Of a DNA stretch of 64,000 bases, positions 24,692 through 37,310 are shown piece by piece. The stretch comes from Amylostereum areolatum (Eukaryota > Basidiomycota > Agaricomycetes > Russulales > Stereaceae), in assembly GCA_012932865.1 (NCBI GenBank), contig SAXG01000017.1, forward strand, positions 1-64,000, in the 5' to 3' direction. The position numbers were made by a program, and so were the translations under genes. Every line of letters starts with the position of its first letter. Position 1 is the first letter of the stretch. The notes below the pieces were generated by a model. The model ran no database searches. It was not told where the DNA came from and saw only the letters and a list, made by a program, of their open reading frames with translations.

Positions 24692-25676
24692 TCATCTCCT
24701 CCGCCTGGGAGGCGACCGCGATCGTGACATCGACCTTCCTCTAGGCGGACGATCTCTTTCTCCCCAGCCGCCACGGGGAGGGGAGTCCCTATTGCGCCTG
24801 GGTGGAGGAACGCGAGAGTCTCTGTCGTCCCTACCCCTCACCTCCCTATCTCTCCCCGATACATCCCCGCGACCGCCGCGACCCCTTCCTAAGTTTGAAT
24901 GGCCCATTAGACTCTCCACGCCAGTGCCCGCCCGAGCCACGTCCGGCCGGTGCACCAACAACCCCAAACCCACCCACTCGGGGTGGTCCCAAAGGGCCAG
25001 CTGCTTTCCACCCGTTTGGTGGGGCAGCAGCACTTCCCCTGATGGAGAGCTCAGTTCCGGGGGCAGGATTCGAGTTCTTGGGGAGTAGCACAGATATGCA
25101 TAGATAGTCGCCGGGAACGAAGCGCAATTCGTCGAGGGTGCGTGCCTCCTTTTGGCGCTCGGATGAGAGATTTCGACCGCTCTCATGCTCTTCCAACAAA
25201 CGTGCCGCTAGGCGAGTCCAGTGAACCTGGTTCACCGAGGATGTCGCGCGAATAGACTGTTCCGAGGTCTTTCGTTGCAAACGTTCCGCGGCTTGCAGCA
25301 TCTGCATAGACGGCTCTGAAGGAGTAGCGAGCCAGAGGGTGGCGGTATTCTGGTGTAGAAGGTCCTACGGCGCGGAGGGTGGTAAGAACTTCGAGGAGTG
25401 TAGCATCCTTCCTAGGGAGGATTTAGAGCAAATCACCAGACAAATGGATACAACGCACCATGTAAAAATTTGCTGTTCATCTGCTAGAGGAAGAGGACCA
25501 TCCTGAAGCTGTGCAAGACGATGGAACCCGCCTGCCTTGAGGAATGTGCGGATAAGGAAGGGAGCAGTCTAGTGGATGAATGTAAGCGGATCCGCCGAAG
25601 GAATGGACCGGTGAGTGTTGACCTTTTCTCTGTCGATGATGGTTTTACTTGTATCTGACATGGTTTCTACGTCCAT
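24692..25676 (-). CDS. SAP18: SAP18 with C-terminal RG/RS-rich tail, two frame breaks
   Basis: The N-terminus begins MDVETMSDTSKTIIDREK, then an intron. The ubiquitin-like SAP18 fold follows: APFLIRTFLKAGGFHRL, then KDATLLEVLTTLRAVGPS, YRHPLARYSFRAVYAD, TKDLGTVYSRDILGEPGS, and finally TLDELRFVPGDYLCISVLL. In other eukaryotes SAP18 binds the Sin3 histone-deacetylase complex and is part of the ASAP splicing complex with Acinus and RNPS1. Here a tail of about 80 residues follows with RGRGGRGDVSGRDREVRGRD and ends RGRSMSRSRSPPRRRR, an RS-like splicing-factor signature. The frame breaks near 25210 (between LGEPGSLDS and LLEEHE) and again between about 24930 and 24990, inside the glycine-rich part. 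Both sides are unmistakably SAP18, so a base error is likely. The start is 244 bp from a divergent gene. Confidence 0.75.
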
Positions 25677-25920
25677 TTTCTGAGATTGAAGTGTGGAAGC
25701 TTGAGGTGTGGTTTGAGTGTAATCCACGAGTAGTCGACGTTGCTGAGGGAAAGCTGAAGCGGCGATTACGTGATTCGCTTGCTCAGATAAGTGGGCTCGG
25801 TTTCATTTTGTAAGTAACCTCGCCGCCTCTCCGAGTCCCAACTCCCGAGGATTAACGGCGGCTACTGTTATTGTTTGGAATATCTTCAAGTTCCTGCCTT
25901 TCTCCCTGCCTATTTTCCTC
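25677..25920. promoter_or_regulatory. Shared divergent promoter region
   Basis: 244 bp separates the ATG of SAP18 (minus) from the ATG of the next gene (plus), so one short region must serve both. No TATA box is evident. Inference from spacing only. Confidence 0.45.
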
Positions 25921-27961
25921 ATGCCGCGTGGGAGCTCTCAACTATCCGAAGAGGAGCGCCTGCGCAGAAAGGAAAAGCAGCTAGGGCTTTCGGCAGAACT
26001 CGCCGATGCTCAAGCGGAATACCTGGAGCGTGCTGAGAGGATAGCCAAAGACTATGGGCGGTGAGCATACTAATTGCAGAGATGTTTCCATGGTTTCTGA
26101 AACGAAACATCGTATAATTCAGCAATATCGCGTGGGTGAGGGGGATGCTTCATATCGGAGGCAAGCACGCGAAAAAACGGTCTGTCAACACATGGACGGC
26201 GTTCCTCTCTCGGTGGCTAAAGCAGTACAATGCAGGTACATATTTGCGCATCTTGCAATATGAACGATGGGTTGACTGACGTCCGCAGACAAAGAGAAAG
26301 GCCAGAAGCTGTCTATCGCACAATTGCTGGATACGCAGCGCGCTGCGCTTCAGGAAGAATACAACGCTCTGGACGCCGATGCCTTGGAGGCATTGAAGGA
26401 AGAGGGTGCTCGTAACCGCGCTGAGACGGAGAACGCGACGCCGTCGGGTACGCGCAGGAGCCAGAAGTCCATCCAGCGTGACTTCGAGGAAACATTCGGA
26501 GAGATCATCGAGGACGTACGTTCACCTTCCTTCAGTCAGATGTTTATCTTGAGGTGTTCATCGGCAAATGTCCATAGATAAACATCGCTCGACAGCGTAT
26601 TGAGTGCGACACCATCCTCATTGCTGTAAGGAGTGATCCCAACCACCCTGCAGCGCATCCTGTTCCCCAGATATTTGTCACCCCAAACGCGGAAACATGG
26701 CTTCTCGAAGCATTCCAACTTACTCCTGACCAGCTTGCCCGCAATCTGCAGAGTGCAACAGGATGTTGTGGCCATATCAACGGCGGTGTAGCTTCGTCGA
26801 GCGCATCCGCGCATCCACCGTCGCTCCCAGACGCGGGTCATAACAATACAGGTATCCTCCCTCCACCACCCTCACAACAGATTTCGGTTGGGCCTCCTCC
26901 TCCACAGTTCGACAATCCGGGTCCGGCACCCAATATGTTCGGCCCAAATCTTGTTCTCGGTACCATTCAACAGACCGAAGGCGGAGGGCAGCAATTCATT
27001 CCTATGAATTTCTCTCAGTTCACGTTTCCCGCTGTTCTTCCTCCTATGTCGGTTGCGCCATCAGGTCATCTTCATTCCACCCCTCAATGGTCATCACCTG
27101 CACCATCTCCGCCATCTTCACCTGCCTATGAACCGATCACATCCACCAAGTCGCCCCAACATCCCGCAACGCCTGCAGATGCAATAGATCCTGCTTTGAC
27201 AGAGACTGTGCCTCCCCTTTCCCCTCCTGTCACCAGCCCTTCAACAGGGAATGTATCACATCCGCACGTACCCGCAATCAATACCGCCGTTGCAGGACCT
27301 TCACGACCACCCCTTTACTCGCAAACTCCCAGCTCATCCATCTCTGCCTCACAATCAGAGCAGGTCGACTCTACACCTATCTCGGCTGCACCTACGTTAT
27401 CTAGAGGTGCCAGCAGCGCATCTCGAAAGATCTTCAGTGCAGACGTTAGTGAAACTCGGAATCGTATTCAAACTGGTCTTGGTGCATAATCTCATTATAC
27501 GCTAGTCGAGTTATTTGTTTTGACCCTTAATTCTGTATTCAGATGACCTACTCTTCGAGGCTCGCAAGGTTCAGCCTGGCACAGTTCGAATGAACTACAC
27601 CAACTATGAACTAAAGATCGTAGAGCGATATAGTGTCCACCTCGCCAACTGGTTGACAAACGACGGCAAGGTTGTTAACCCTGGCGATCTCCTCCGGGAC
27701 CAGTTGACGGAACTTCTTCGTTCGTTGCGCGACGGGGACTGTCGCTGGGAGGTCCTGACGAAGGAAGAGCTGGCAGCTAGGATTGCGTACAACAGGGCAC
27801 GGCAAGCGAGTGGAGAGACGGTGTATACAGAACGGAAGAAGCGGAAACGAGTCGGCGGGGATGAGGGCGAGGTCAGGGAGGCACCCTGTGGCCCACCAAC
27901 ACCCGCGGATGTAGGAGCTGGTCAGGGTACGTTCGCTGCACCAGCAGAGAGCCAAAGCTAG
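25921..27961 (+). CDS. Uncharacterised agaricomycete-type protein with HMG-like N-terminus
   Basis: Exon 1 (MPRGSSQLSEEERLRRKEKQ) is a charged helix. After an intron at 26061-26122, exon 2 reads WVRGMLHIGGKHAKKRSVNT, then WTAFLSRWLKQYNA. The Trp/Phe/Leu spacing resembles one HMG-box-like helix found in many mushroom proteins. Exon 3 has QRAALQEEYNALDADALEAL, a helix, then after an intron an IAVRSDPNHPAAHPVPQIFV segment. A Pro/Ser/Thr-rich linker of about 230 residues (26850-27470) follows. A final exon carries a conserved-looking block: YELKIVERYSVHLANWL, DGKVVNPGDLL and RDGDCRWEVLTKEELAAR, then a Lys/Arg patch (KKRKRV), likely nuclear localisation. Such C-terminal blocks occur in large, unstudied agaricomycete families. 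DNA binding is inference only. Frame intact; stop 27959-27961. Confidence 0.65.
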
Positions 27962-28334
27962 GAGCTTGCAGCTTGACTCAGCTTTGAAGCTTGTCAAGGA
28001 AGCTTGAAGGCTGGAGCTACGACCGTGCATATTGTTTTTTCATCTGTTGTTACCTATTGCTCTTTTATTGTACATCGAAGCTTTGCGGATACTCTTTTCC
28101 CTGTTATGTACCCTGGTATTACTTATGTGTAGGGACTGTCTGAGCGGTCTGAGCAGATAGAACTCAGTCAGTACCAAGGACAATGACCCCTTACGCGCGC
28201 GAGTTCACCGGATTGCTTGCTTGATTCCTATCCTCGATCACTACCGGCGCCGTTCTACCCTCAACTGTACGTTGGATGCGTTCGAAACACATACCTAGCG
28301 ATATTCACTTGCTAAACTCAGACTCAGACAGTGA
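27962..28334. other. Intergenic region
   Basis: About 370 bp between two plus-strand genes; the left part is AT-rich, consistent with a 3' UTR. No gene seen. Confidence 0.4.
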
Positions 28335-29927
28335 ATGTTGTCAAGCAGGACCCTCAGGACCCCTACGCTTCATCTTGCACCTCCCTGCAGACGGAGCCTT
28401 GACGCACACTTCCAAGGGCTTGCACGGCCTTCATCTACCTCACCGGTCAAACCCACACCGATACCTTCCCGTTTACTTTCTACAAATCCCGCTAGCTCTA
28501 TTGGAAAGAATGGCATTGGGATTCGTGTTTCTACCCTTTTCTATGCGTTGCTTGCGCTTGGCCTGAGCTCCACTGCGTATGGTCTGTGAGTGGTCTTTGT
28601 ATATTCATCTACCCGCTCTAATTCTAAAGCCACGCACTAGATATGACTTCTACGCGACATTTACGATTTGGCCGGAGGAAATACGTGGGGACCTTCGGGC
28701 GGGGGTGAAAGCGAAGCACCAGGGTGATTTCGCCCTTAGCGAGCGTTTCCTCAGACGGTATATCTCCTCCTCTTTTCTTCAATCCGAGCAACCCATCACG
28801 TAGCATAGCGCGTATGACACGGCTCTCACTCTCGACCTCGACAAATTCCACCCTTCACCTTTCCTCAAGATATCCGGGATCGCCGTACTCCTGGGTGAAG
28901 TCCTTGAGGCCAACGAACGCCCGGAGACCGCGTACGAGACCTACTCCGCCGCACATACCTTCCTGCAGAAACACCGCCGTGAGCTCGCAGGGCCCGAGCG
29001 CCTGCGCGCTGTCGCGATCGCACACAAGCTCGGCGAAATGGCCGACACATACCAGCTTGGGAACGCGGAACAGGAACGTTGGTTGACATGGGCGGTAGAA
29101 GAAGTACTTAAAATTGCCAAGATGGCCGATAAGAAGTCACAGAAGAAACGAACCCGCAAACGAGGGCGATGATACGGAGGACGACGCGGAAAACCGCCTT
29201 GTGCTCGCCGAGCTTGAGCTGCCGAAATGGGTCACCGCGGTGGACATCGGGGCACCCATCGAGTCGTTGGGACAGTTTTACGCGAAGACAGGAAAGATAG
29301 AGTGCGCTGTTGTTTACCATTCGCCATACTTATATATGCTGAAGAGTTACGGCCTGATAGGTTCGCTGTGCCACTCTACCTTCAAGCCGTTTCCCTACTC
29401 ATCCCTCCGCCCGATTCACACAAGGTGGCTACGTCAGATGAGCTTTGCAAAGGTACATTTACGCGTTCTGTTCATTTCGCTAGTGCTCTGGACTGACAAA
29501 ATGCCAGGCGCACTTCTCATGAGCAACATGTCTGAGCTCTTCATGCGTGGCGCAGCAACCCCCGAGAGCATGCACCAGGCGGCAGCTTGGGCGGGTAAAG
29601 CCCTTTCAATCGTCGAGGGTACTAGGGCCAAAGCGGGAGCTTCCTGTCGACACCTGCGAACAAGTATTGGCTGTGACACTATTCAATATCGCCTCAATTC
29701 ATGAAGTGAGTAGTGGTGTCTGGCCCTCGTTCTTCCAGCCTTTAACGCATGGACAGATGGCCGGAGATCCGGTGTCGGCGAGAGAGCACTTCCAGAGATC
29801 CTGGGACCAGTCAAATGAAATCGGGCTTCGTGAAGGGGCGGTAGAAGCGAAGGCGGCCCTCCGTCGTTTGGATCGACTACAGCAGCGTGCTACACCGCTA
29901 ACTCCAGATAGTCAGTCTGCGAAATAA
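28335..29927 (+). CDS. Mitochondrial TPR-repeat protein, Mgr3-like, with two frame breaks
   Basis: The N-terminus (MLSSRTLRTPTLHL...) is Arg/Ser-rich without acids, a mitochondrial presequence. A membrane segment follows (STLFYALLALGLSSTAYGL), then YDFYATFTIWPEEIRGDL and a run of tetratricopeptide helices: AGVKAKHQGDFALSERFLRR, FLKISGIAVLLGEVLEANER and others. The C-terminal part has DPVSAREHFQRSWDQSNEIG, a last TPR pair. Yeast Mgr3 is an inner-membrane TPR adaptor of the i-AAA protease Yme1; this match is by layout and motif, not by search. Introns at about 28588-28641, 28758-28809, 29300-29360 and 29456-29508. The frame is lost at 29146-29148 (an extra A in AAGAAACG) and near 29634-29637. 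Repairing one base at each gives a continuous protein. The last intron near 29706 removes a non-matching insert. Confidence 0.65.
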
Positions 29928-30042
29928 ACTTGCTGCAGTTCCACTCTTCTTCGTCTGTTCGCATACAGGAATACATTAGACAATCTCGCGCTCGAGACTA
30001 CAACATATGATATTGGCAAGGTCCCCGTGAAACAAAGTCGTC
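29928..30042. other. Convergent 3' ends
   Basis: 115 bp between the TPR gene and Sec62, which face each other. Their 3' UTRs must overlap or abut. Confidence 0.5.
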
Positions 30043-30967
30043 CTACTCGTCATCTGGCACCTCCTCCACTGTCGGTCCCCTACTAGTCGGACGCGAGCCC
30101 TCCGAGTTGCCAGAGTCCAAGACTTCCTCGCCAAATGCTCCTTGCGGCGCCTCTGCCCCACCCTTCACCTTGTCACTCCTCTTTTTCTTGGACTTTTTCT
30201 TCGGCATATCCCACTCCCACAAAGGAATGAATGAATCGACCTGGAAAATGGTTGGCGACATGCCAAGGGGAGAAAGATGCAAGAGAACGTACAAATCCAA
30301 CGTCAGCGAACAGTCTTGGGAATATCCAAATGCCAGGGCTCGCCACGAGGACGGTGATGATGTAGAAAATAAGCCGCACAACCGCTATCGCCAGTAGGAG
30401 GCCTATCAATCCCAGCACCGCAATGCTGAGATACCATACGCCGAGACGCATGATTGGTGGCCAGAGCGGGAACATTACGCCGGCGAGGATAACCGCAACC
30501 ATGACCGCGCCACCCAAATATGTCGTCCATTGAGGCCCGTCATAGAACCAAGCGAAATATTCATCAGGTTTGAACAGCTGCATGGGGTTTACTTGAAGGT
30601 GCTTCGGCGAAGACGCGCTGCCAACAGGCTGGCCACGGTCCACGCGCAGGTAGAATGCGTAGGGAATGATCTGGTGAAGTAGGTTCTGCGCTTCGGACTC
30701 TGAGGTGACCTTGGGGACACCTTTGAGCTTGGCATACGCGGGCGAGAGAAGGGCTTTTATCGCGGATTTGCCTGCGTGGGAGAGACACGTATGAGACACC
30801 GTCAACCCGCCTACAAAGGAAACATCGAGCGCACCTTTGAAATAATCTATCCGTTTCCCATTGAGAACTCCAGTGCGATTCTTGAGACCAGATTTACTAC
30901 TTCGGAGGAACGAAACGACAGTTCGATGAGGTTGCGGGGCTTTCGCCTGCTGGTCTATTGTGGACAT
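30043..30967 (-). CDS. SEC62: Sec62, translocation protein of the ER
   Basis: ATG 30967, MSTIDQQAKAPQPHRTVVSF. The cytosolic N-domain carries VSFLRSSKSGLKNRTGVLNG and, after the intron at 30772-30834, SAIKALLSPAYAKLKGVPKV. Two transmembrane helices follow: YLGGAVMVAVILAGVMFPLW and WYLSIAVLGLIGLLLAIAVV. The family signature IWIFPRLFADVGF is followed, after the last intron, by VDSFIPLWEWDMPKKKSKKK and an acidic tail ending VEEVPDDE. Sec62 works with Sec63 and Sec61 in post-translational import into the ER. The length (about 285 residues) fits fungal members, and no residue block is missing. The first intron (63 nt) is a multiple of three and has no stop in frame, so its retention would insert 21 residues. 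Confidence 0.92.
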
Positions 30968-32257
30968 GACGAAGTCCGCTCGATCTGTATGGCAATGCCG
31001 TCAGCATAGGACATCAGAAAGTGCACGCAGAGAACGCACACCGGGTATATGTGTGCAACAAGGCTTGGAGGCCTGTAGAGCGGAACGGAAAGGCAAGCGG
31101 GGTGGAAGTAAGAGAATGAGCTGGCGGAACGCCTTTGTGCAAGATCATCTTAGTGGCTGACTCAGCTTGAACCGGTCCGAACCTTCTTTCACAGCAATAA
31201 TCCTGCGACTCGGTTTACGTTCAAGTTTCAAGTCGACAGTACGCAAACTTACATAGGTTCGGGCGAAGGTTTCCGTTTTGATGCACAACTGGAGGGGTAT
31301 TTCGAACTCAAGAAAAAGCACTCAGGTTCATCACACACCGCATCCCTCCGTTGACACACATTCTGTCAGATGATAGTAACAACCATTCGGTGATTTACGA
31401 TCGGAAAGGTTGGATGATGTCGAGGATATGGCACTCGAAAAGAACGTGTATTAAGTTCGATGGAGCCGTGGTATGCGTGTCGCCCAACGCGTATGCAAGG
31501 CGAGCGTGATCCTCATCTCCTTCAGACAGTAACCAGAGCAAACCTGACAGCAACATTATCAAACATCTGACCGCACAATAATGTGAAAGCTACGCTCTTC
31601 GAACCTGTGGTGGGCAGTGAGATTGGCGGAGACAGCGCTTGAAGAACTGGTCGCCGTAGCGCTCACCACCGAGGCGGCCGCGGTCACATTGGCTGGAGTA
31701 GTGCCAGGAAATAACGAGATGCCGAGGCGTGCCCCCATTATGCCCCTCATAACAATCGTTAACTTGTGCCAACGTTTCGTCGTGGCGGCGATGAGAATCA
31801 ACAGCTCGAAGAACAAATGGGTCAGGGTGGGTGGAGAGAAAAATAACTCGAAAGGCATTGCACAAAATCAGAGAGTCCAGAGATGCTGATATCTGGGACA
31901 GGATCATATCCTCTTATGACCATGGGTGGGGATGCGTGTATTGGCTCTGGGGACGACGTGAGCGTGGGCAAGAGGGCCGAAAGGTGAAAAGGAAACCGTG
32001 GAGCACTATACTGCAGAGCACGCGACGGCCCTTGCACCTCAGATTGCATCTGTACCCATGATAGCGGGCAGCTACATCTTGCATGCAGACGAAGGAAGCG
32101 ACGAATGCGAGAGAATAACCTGTGGCCGACTGGATGTAGAAATTGGAAGAGGCACACTGGCGGGCCTGATGCTTCTAGCATATGAAATGACGCTTTTGTC
32201 GAGCGACGGGGACGAGGAGTGAAGTAACAACTGTATTGGGCACCAAACGATAAAGAA
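30968..32257. other. Gap with possible membrane-protein remnant
   Basis: About 1.3 kb without a supported gene. On the minus strand near 31590-31860 one frame reads LTHLFFELLILIAATTKRWH and KLTIVMRG, which resembles one helix-loop of agaricomycete DUF6533/6534 membrane proteins, but no adjacent exons complete it. A long overlapping minus frame (31822-32349) shows no family. It could be a decayed copy. Confidence 0.25.
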
Positions 32258-33032
32258 CTAGAACGGCAATTTCTGCGGCTTGGCCTTGCCTGACCCGAGA
32301 ACGAGCGGCTTCGGCTTGCCTCTTGTATGCCACTAGGCGACAACAACACTCCAAGTCAGCCTCCATGCGCTTCCCGACATAAAGTAAGCGTACCCGTTTG
32401 AAGCGCTTGATGCGCGTGTCCATGTCGCGCAGGAGGCCCTTGGTACGCCGTGCGCGGTGTACACGCATGCGCTCCCACTTATGCCCCTTAAACATCCTCT
32501 TCTTTCCAGCGTACAGCCTGTTGCCCACATCCGCACCTGCGACATTGCGGTCGGGCACCGTACCGACCCACGCGATGGTGCCGTCCCACTTCGCCTTGCT
32601 AGGCGTGACCGCGGCCTCTGTCGGGGCCACCTCCGGCAAAATTTGTTCGATTACTTTCGGGGCAACCGCTTCAGGTTCGAAAACTTCAGCCTTCGACGAA
32701 TCCCCCTCCTTTTTTCCTGGTGCCGCTTGAGAAGGTGAGGGTATGACGATCGCGCCCTCGGGCTTGTACTTGAGCCCAGGTGGCAGAAGATGAAGGGTAC
32801 CGCTGGCGCGCGCCTGCTTGATAAGGTCTGCCTGTCGACGGAGCGAGTACTTGGGAGGTGCCCAGCGTCCCGTCGCGGGGTTCTTGTGGGGAAGGAAGGG
32901 ATTCGGTCGGGTGAGGTGCTGGGACGCAGAGGGAGAGGTAGATGTGGAGGGGGATGAAAGAACGGGTTCAGGGGTTAGCCGAGGGCTCCGTAGCTCTCGG
33001 AAGCGGAAACGTTTGACCGCTTGGAGGGCCAT
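32258..33032 (-). CDS. Mitochondrial large-subunit ribosomal protein mL59 (MRPL25 type)
   Basis: ATG 33032, MALQAVKRFRFRELRSP, Arg-rich and hydroxylated as expected for mitochondrial import. The conserved core reads GRWAPPKYSLRRQADLIKQA, then a variable Pro/Ala/Glu-rich region, then GNRLYAGKKRMFKGHKWERM and VHRARRTKGLLRDMDTRIKR, the hallmark of fungal mL59. After one intron (32336-32395) a short basic exon ends KPQKLPF with stop at 32258. This protein is known from fungal mitoribosomes. The frame is clean. It is divergent from the MDR oxidoreductase, with 439 bp between start codons. Confidence 0.85.
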
Positions 33033-33471
33033 GGCGAAGGGTGGTGGTCGTGTCGCACTTCCGCCGAAGTCACAAGCAAAGCGGATTGAATGGCGGGTCC
33101 ATTTCGTATTCAGGACCAAGACGGCCACGTGATCTGAAAAGTGACCACACGCGTTGACGCGAGAAACAGCCTGTACTCATTTTGATACGTAATCCTTTTC
33201 ACGATGTCCCAGACGGCCATCCACCTCCATCCACATACCTTCCAACCAAACCTCTCCCAAAGCTGACGTGTCGGTCTTGGTACCAGACTAGCCACCCACA
33301 GTGACCGACATGATCCACAAGCATTCCGGCTCACTAATCACATATCCCACTCGAGTTCGATCGCTCAATCGCTTTCCATAAACTGAACATGCACTCTGGA
33401 TTCTCCAGGACGGCCTCTCACATCTTTTAGCCTTCCAAATTTCTTTCTTCTGTCCTAACGCAACAACGATC
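33033..33471. promoter_or_regulatory. Divergent promoter region, mL59 and MDR oxidoreductase
   Basis: 439 bp between opposed start codons. Only weak TATA-like elements (CATAAAC near 33377). No other motif recognised. Confidence 0.4.
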
Positions 33472-34971
<1,500 letters not shown>

Positions 34972-35628
34972 CACAGTGTCTTTGTACGTCACGAGATATC
35001 CCAGTTGGTAAAAATAGCCATAGAATGGAGAACTAGAATACCAGCAGCTGGTACTTACGCGTCGGTGATAGCGAGGGGAGGGGGAAAGATAAGACGGACA
35101 ATGATGCAAAAACGGTTCTTTGAACGACAGGGTACTTACTCATCGACATCGGTGCCAACAGCAGTACATGCAGCGCATCACCAGAACAACTGGGTTGCTC
35201 TCGACCGGGGAAACTCACAGACAGAATACTGTGGGTTTTCGAAGGAGTCAATCATAGAAAAACGCGTCAGTCCACCGCGGTGGATGGTATAAATGATGGC
35301 GATAGGCCGTGCCCCCCCAGTTTGAACCCTTTTCACTCCTGTGTACGCGTGGGCATGCCTATTTCGGGTTGTGTTTTTATGAGGAGCTTCTCCCTGCGAT
35401 GAGGAGGTCACGGGTCCACACCCGACACCCGTTCACCTTGGAAGAGGGTTTGAACCGAACTTCACCCGCAAGGCGCAGAATCCGGACCGCCCGAAGAGAA
35501 AACCTCTGGTTACACTGGGTAGAGGTCCGCGTCAGATTCGAATAGGATACAAGGCATTCGAACAAGAACAAGGAGGGATTCCTACAGGACTGCCCGCGTC
35601 GCATGGTGATCCTCGCGCCGTCGCCGTC
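34972..35628. other. Intergenic region
   Basis: About 650 bp without a supported gene. Short frames on both strands have no family. Confidence 0.4.
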
Positions 35629-36536
35629 CTACCCGAACAGGTCGTGCCGCCAATATATGTCGGTCAAGACTCGATGCACGGAGTCGATCTCGTCCTGCCG
35701 GCGGGGTCCTGGGAAAACCTGTTCAAGGATCCGGCCCCACTTCGGCGTCATGAAGCCTGGGTCGTGCATCCTGCAGTACTCCCAGAACGAAGGGTAGAAC
35801 GCAGCGTGCTCCCAGTCGATCACGGCGGTGATCGTCGAGCCTTCGACCATGATGTTTTTCGGCACGAGATCGCCGTGGGCGAAGTGGACGCTCGCGTTGA
35901 GGGGCATGCCGGCGAAGAGCATGTCCGCGATCTCCGGGGGACATTTCTTGCCGAGCGTTTCGCGGAGGAAAGACACGAAGTCGCGCGTGCTGCCAAATCG
36001 ATGCTTGGGAAGGTAGGAGCCGGGGAGAGGCAGATTGCGGTGTGGACCAGCCGTCGACTGAGCCCAATGACGTGGAGGTCACGGCTCGCATGCGGGCCAG
36101 GATGGACCTCAGCTGTACGGCGATATGCTCCAGTTGCTCGGCCGTCATGTCTTCGACGACCTTGTCCAGGGCGATCCCGCGCGCTTCCTCCATGCAAAAG
36201 TACCAGACGCTCGGGAGAGGAGCTCTCGCCCAAGGGTAATCTTCCACGTACGGAGTTCTGCGATGTGGGGAAGCCCGGATGGTGGAGGATGCGGGGGACG
36301 GGGAGACCGAGGTGGTCGCGAGCGAAGCGGGCGCACAGAACTTCTTCGCCCAGTTCCCATCGCCTGTATTTGAGCAAAACGCCGTCACCGACGCGGACGA
36401 CGACGCTTCCCTTTTCATGTATAAAATGGGATCTATCTCTTGACCAGAGCTCATCAAGTGTCCGGGGCAGCCATATGTTGCTCGTATCCAAGCTGCCTGT
36501 CGATGCCCTTGCTCTATTTGAGCGATTACTAAACAT
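35629..36536 (-). CDS. Aminoglycoside-phosphotransferase-fold kinase, possibly frameshifted
   Basis: The N-lobe reads IWLPRTLDELW, then a nucleotide-binding strand pair ending VVRVGDGVLLKYRRW (the lysine is the expected ATP-binding residue), and HLGLPVPRILHH. The hinge region has VWYFCMEEARGIALDKV. The catalytic loop is HFAHGDLVPKNIMVEGS and the metal site is AVIDWEHAAFYP, both diagnostic of the APH/choline-kinase superfamily. The C-terminus is FPGPRRQDEIDSVHRVL, with the stop at 35629. ATG 36536 is the first in-frame start. The frame changes between the N-lobe and VWYF (36190-36270, perhaps an unresolved intron) and again near 36050. In fungi these proteins are numerous with unknown substrates; drug resistance should not be inferred. 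Confidence 0.7.
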
Positions 36537-37207
36537 GCTGGGTGCTACATGGATAGTAAGGGAACCAGAAGATCCCAAGTAGCCATTCGGAAGGGCACGG
36601 ACCTTAGGTTAAGTTGCTGCGTGAAGACCCGTGAAGACGATGTGTGCTTCGAAGGTGGGGCCACATAGGAATTTAAAAGCTTCATGCCTGACAGGGTCAG
36701 ATTGGTGCCCCCCACACCTATCAATCGCTCACGTGAAGATAAGTAGCCTACGACTGAAGCTGGTGAGGATCTGAACGCGTACGAGCCACCTCGAGCGGTC
36801 AATAGACCGGGAAAGCAGAGCCACTCGTCCACGCGTTTTCCTCCCACTGAAATAAGTTCAGGCCCTGTGCCAGTGGCTGCCGGCCACATCTCAAAGCACC
36901 TGGCACGATCCGATGATAAAAAAAGGAGAAGCCAGGCCATGGAAAAAGATGCGAATGTACATGATGCATACACATAATTGAAGCCCTGAAGAAGCATCGC
37001 GAACGCGGACGGCCGACATTAAACGTGGAGCAAATCGTAACTTATGGGGCCGGGAATGCAAGGTTCAAAAACGGGACACGGGGTGGGGCGAAACAGCAGG
37101 CGGAGCCATGTGCGCGTCGAACGTGCTAACGTGGACGGGCGTAACGAACGGCGTGAAAGATCTACGTAGCAAACGAGGCATTGTCGTGTACGGTGCGATA
37201 TACAGCA
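36537..37207. other. Upstream region of APH-fold gene
   Basis: About 670 bp. A minus frame of 150 codons (36545-36997) overlaps the kinase start and has no family; I do not call it. Confidence 0.35.
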
Positions 37208-37226
37208 GGGGGGGGGGGGGGGGGGG
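37208..37226 (+). repeat. Uninterrupted G19 homopolymer
   Basis: Nineteen consecutive G residues, 85 bp beyond the stop codon of the PH-domain gene. Such tracts can form G-quadruplexes and are unstable; the length is also the least reliable part of any assembly. Confidence 0.9.
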
Positions 37227-37310
37227 TCGTAAACAGATACTTAGGTTGAACCAGCGAGCGCGGCGCGGACGTTGACGCGAAAGTAGGAGATAGATATTTG
37301 GGGAAAAAAA

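Noticed and set aside
36545..36997. 150-codon minus frame over the APH-kinase start
   Set aside because: No family, and it overlaps the start of a better gene in another phase.
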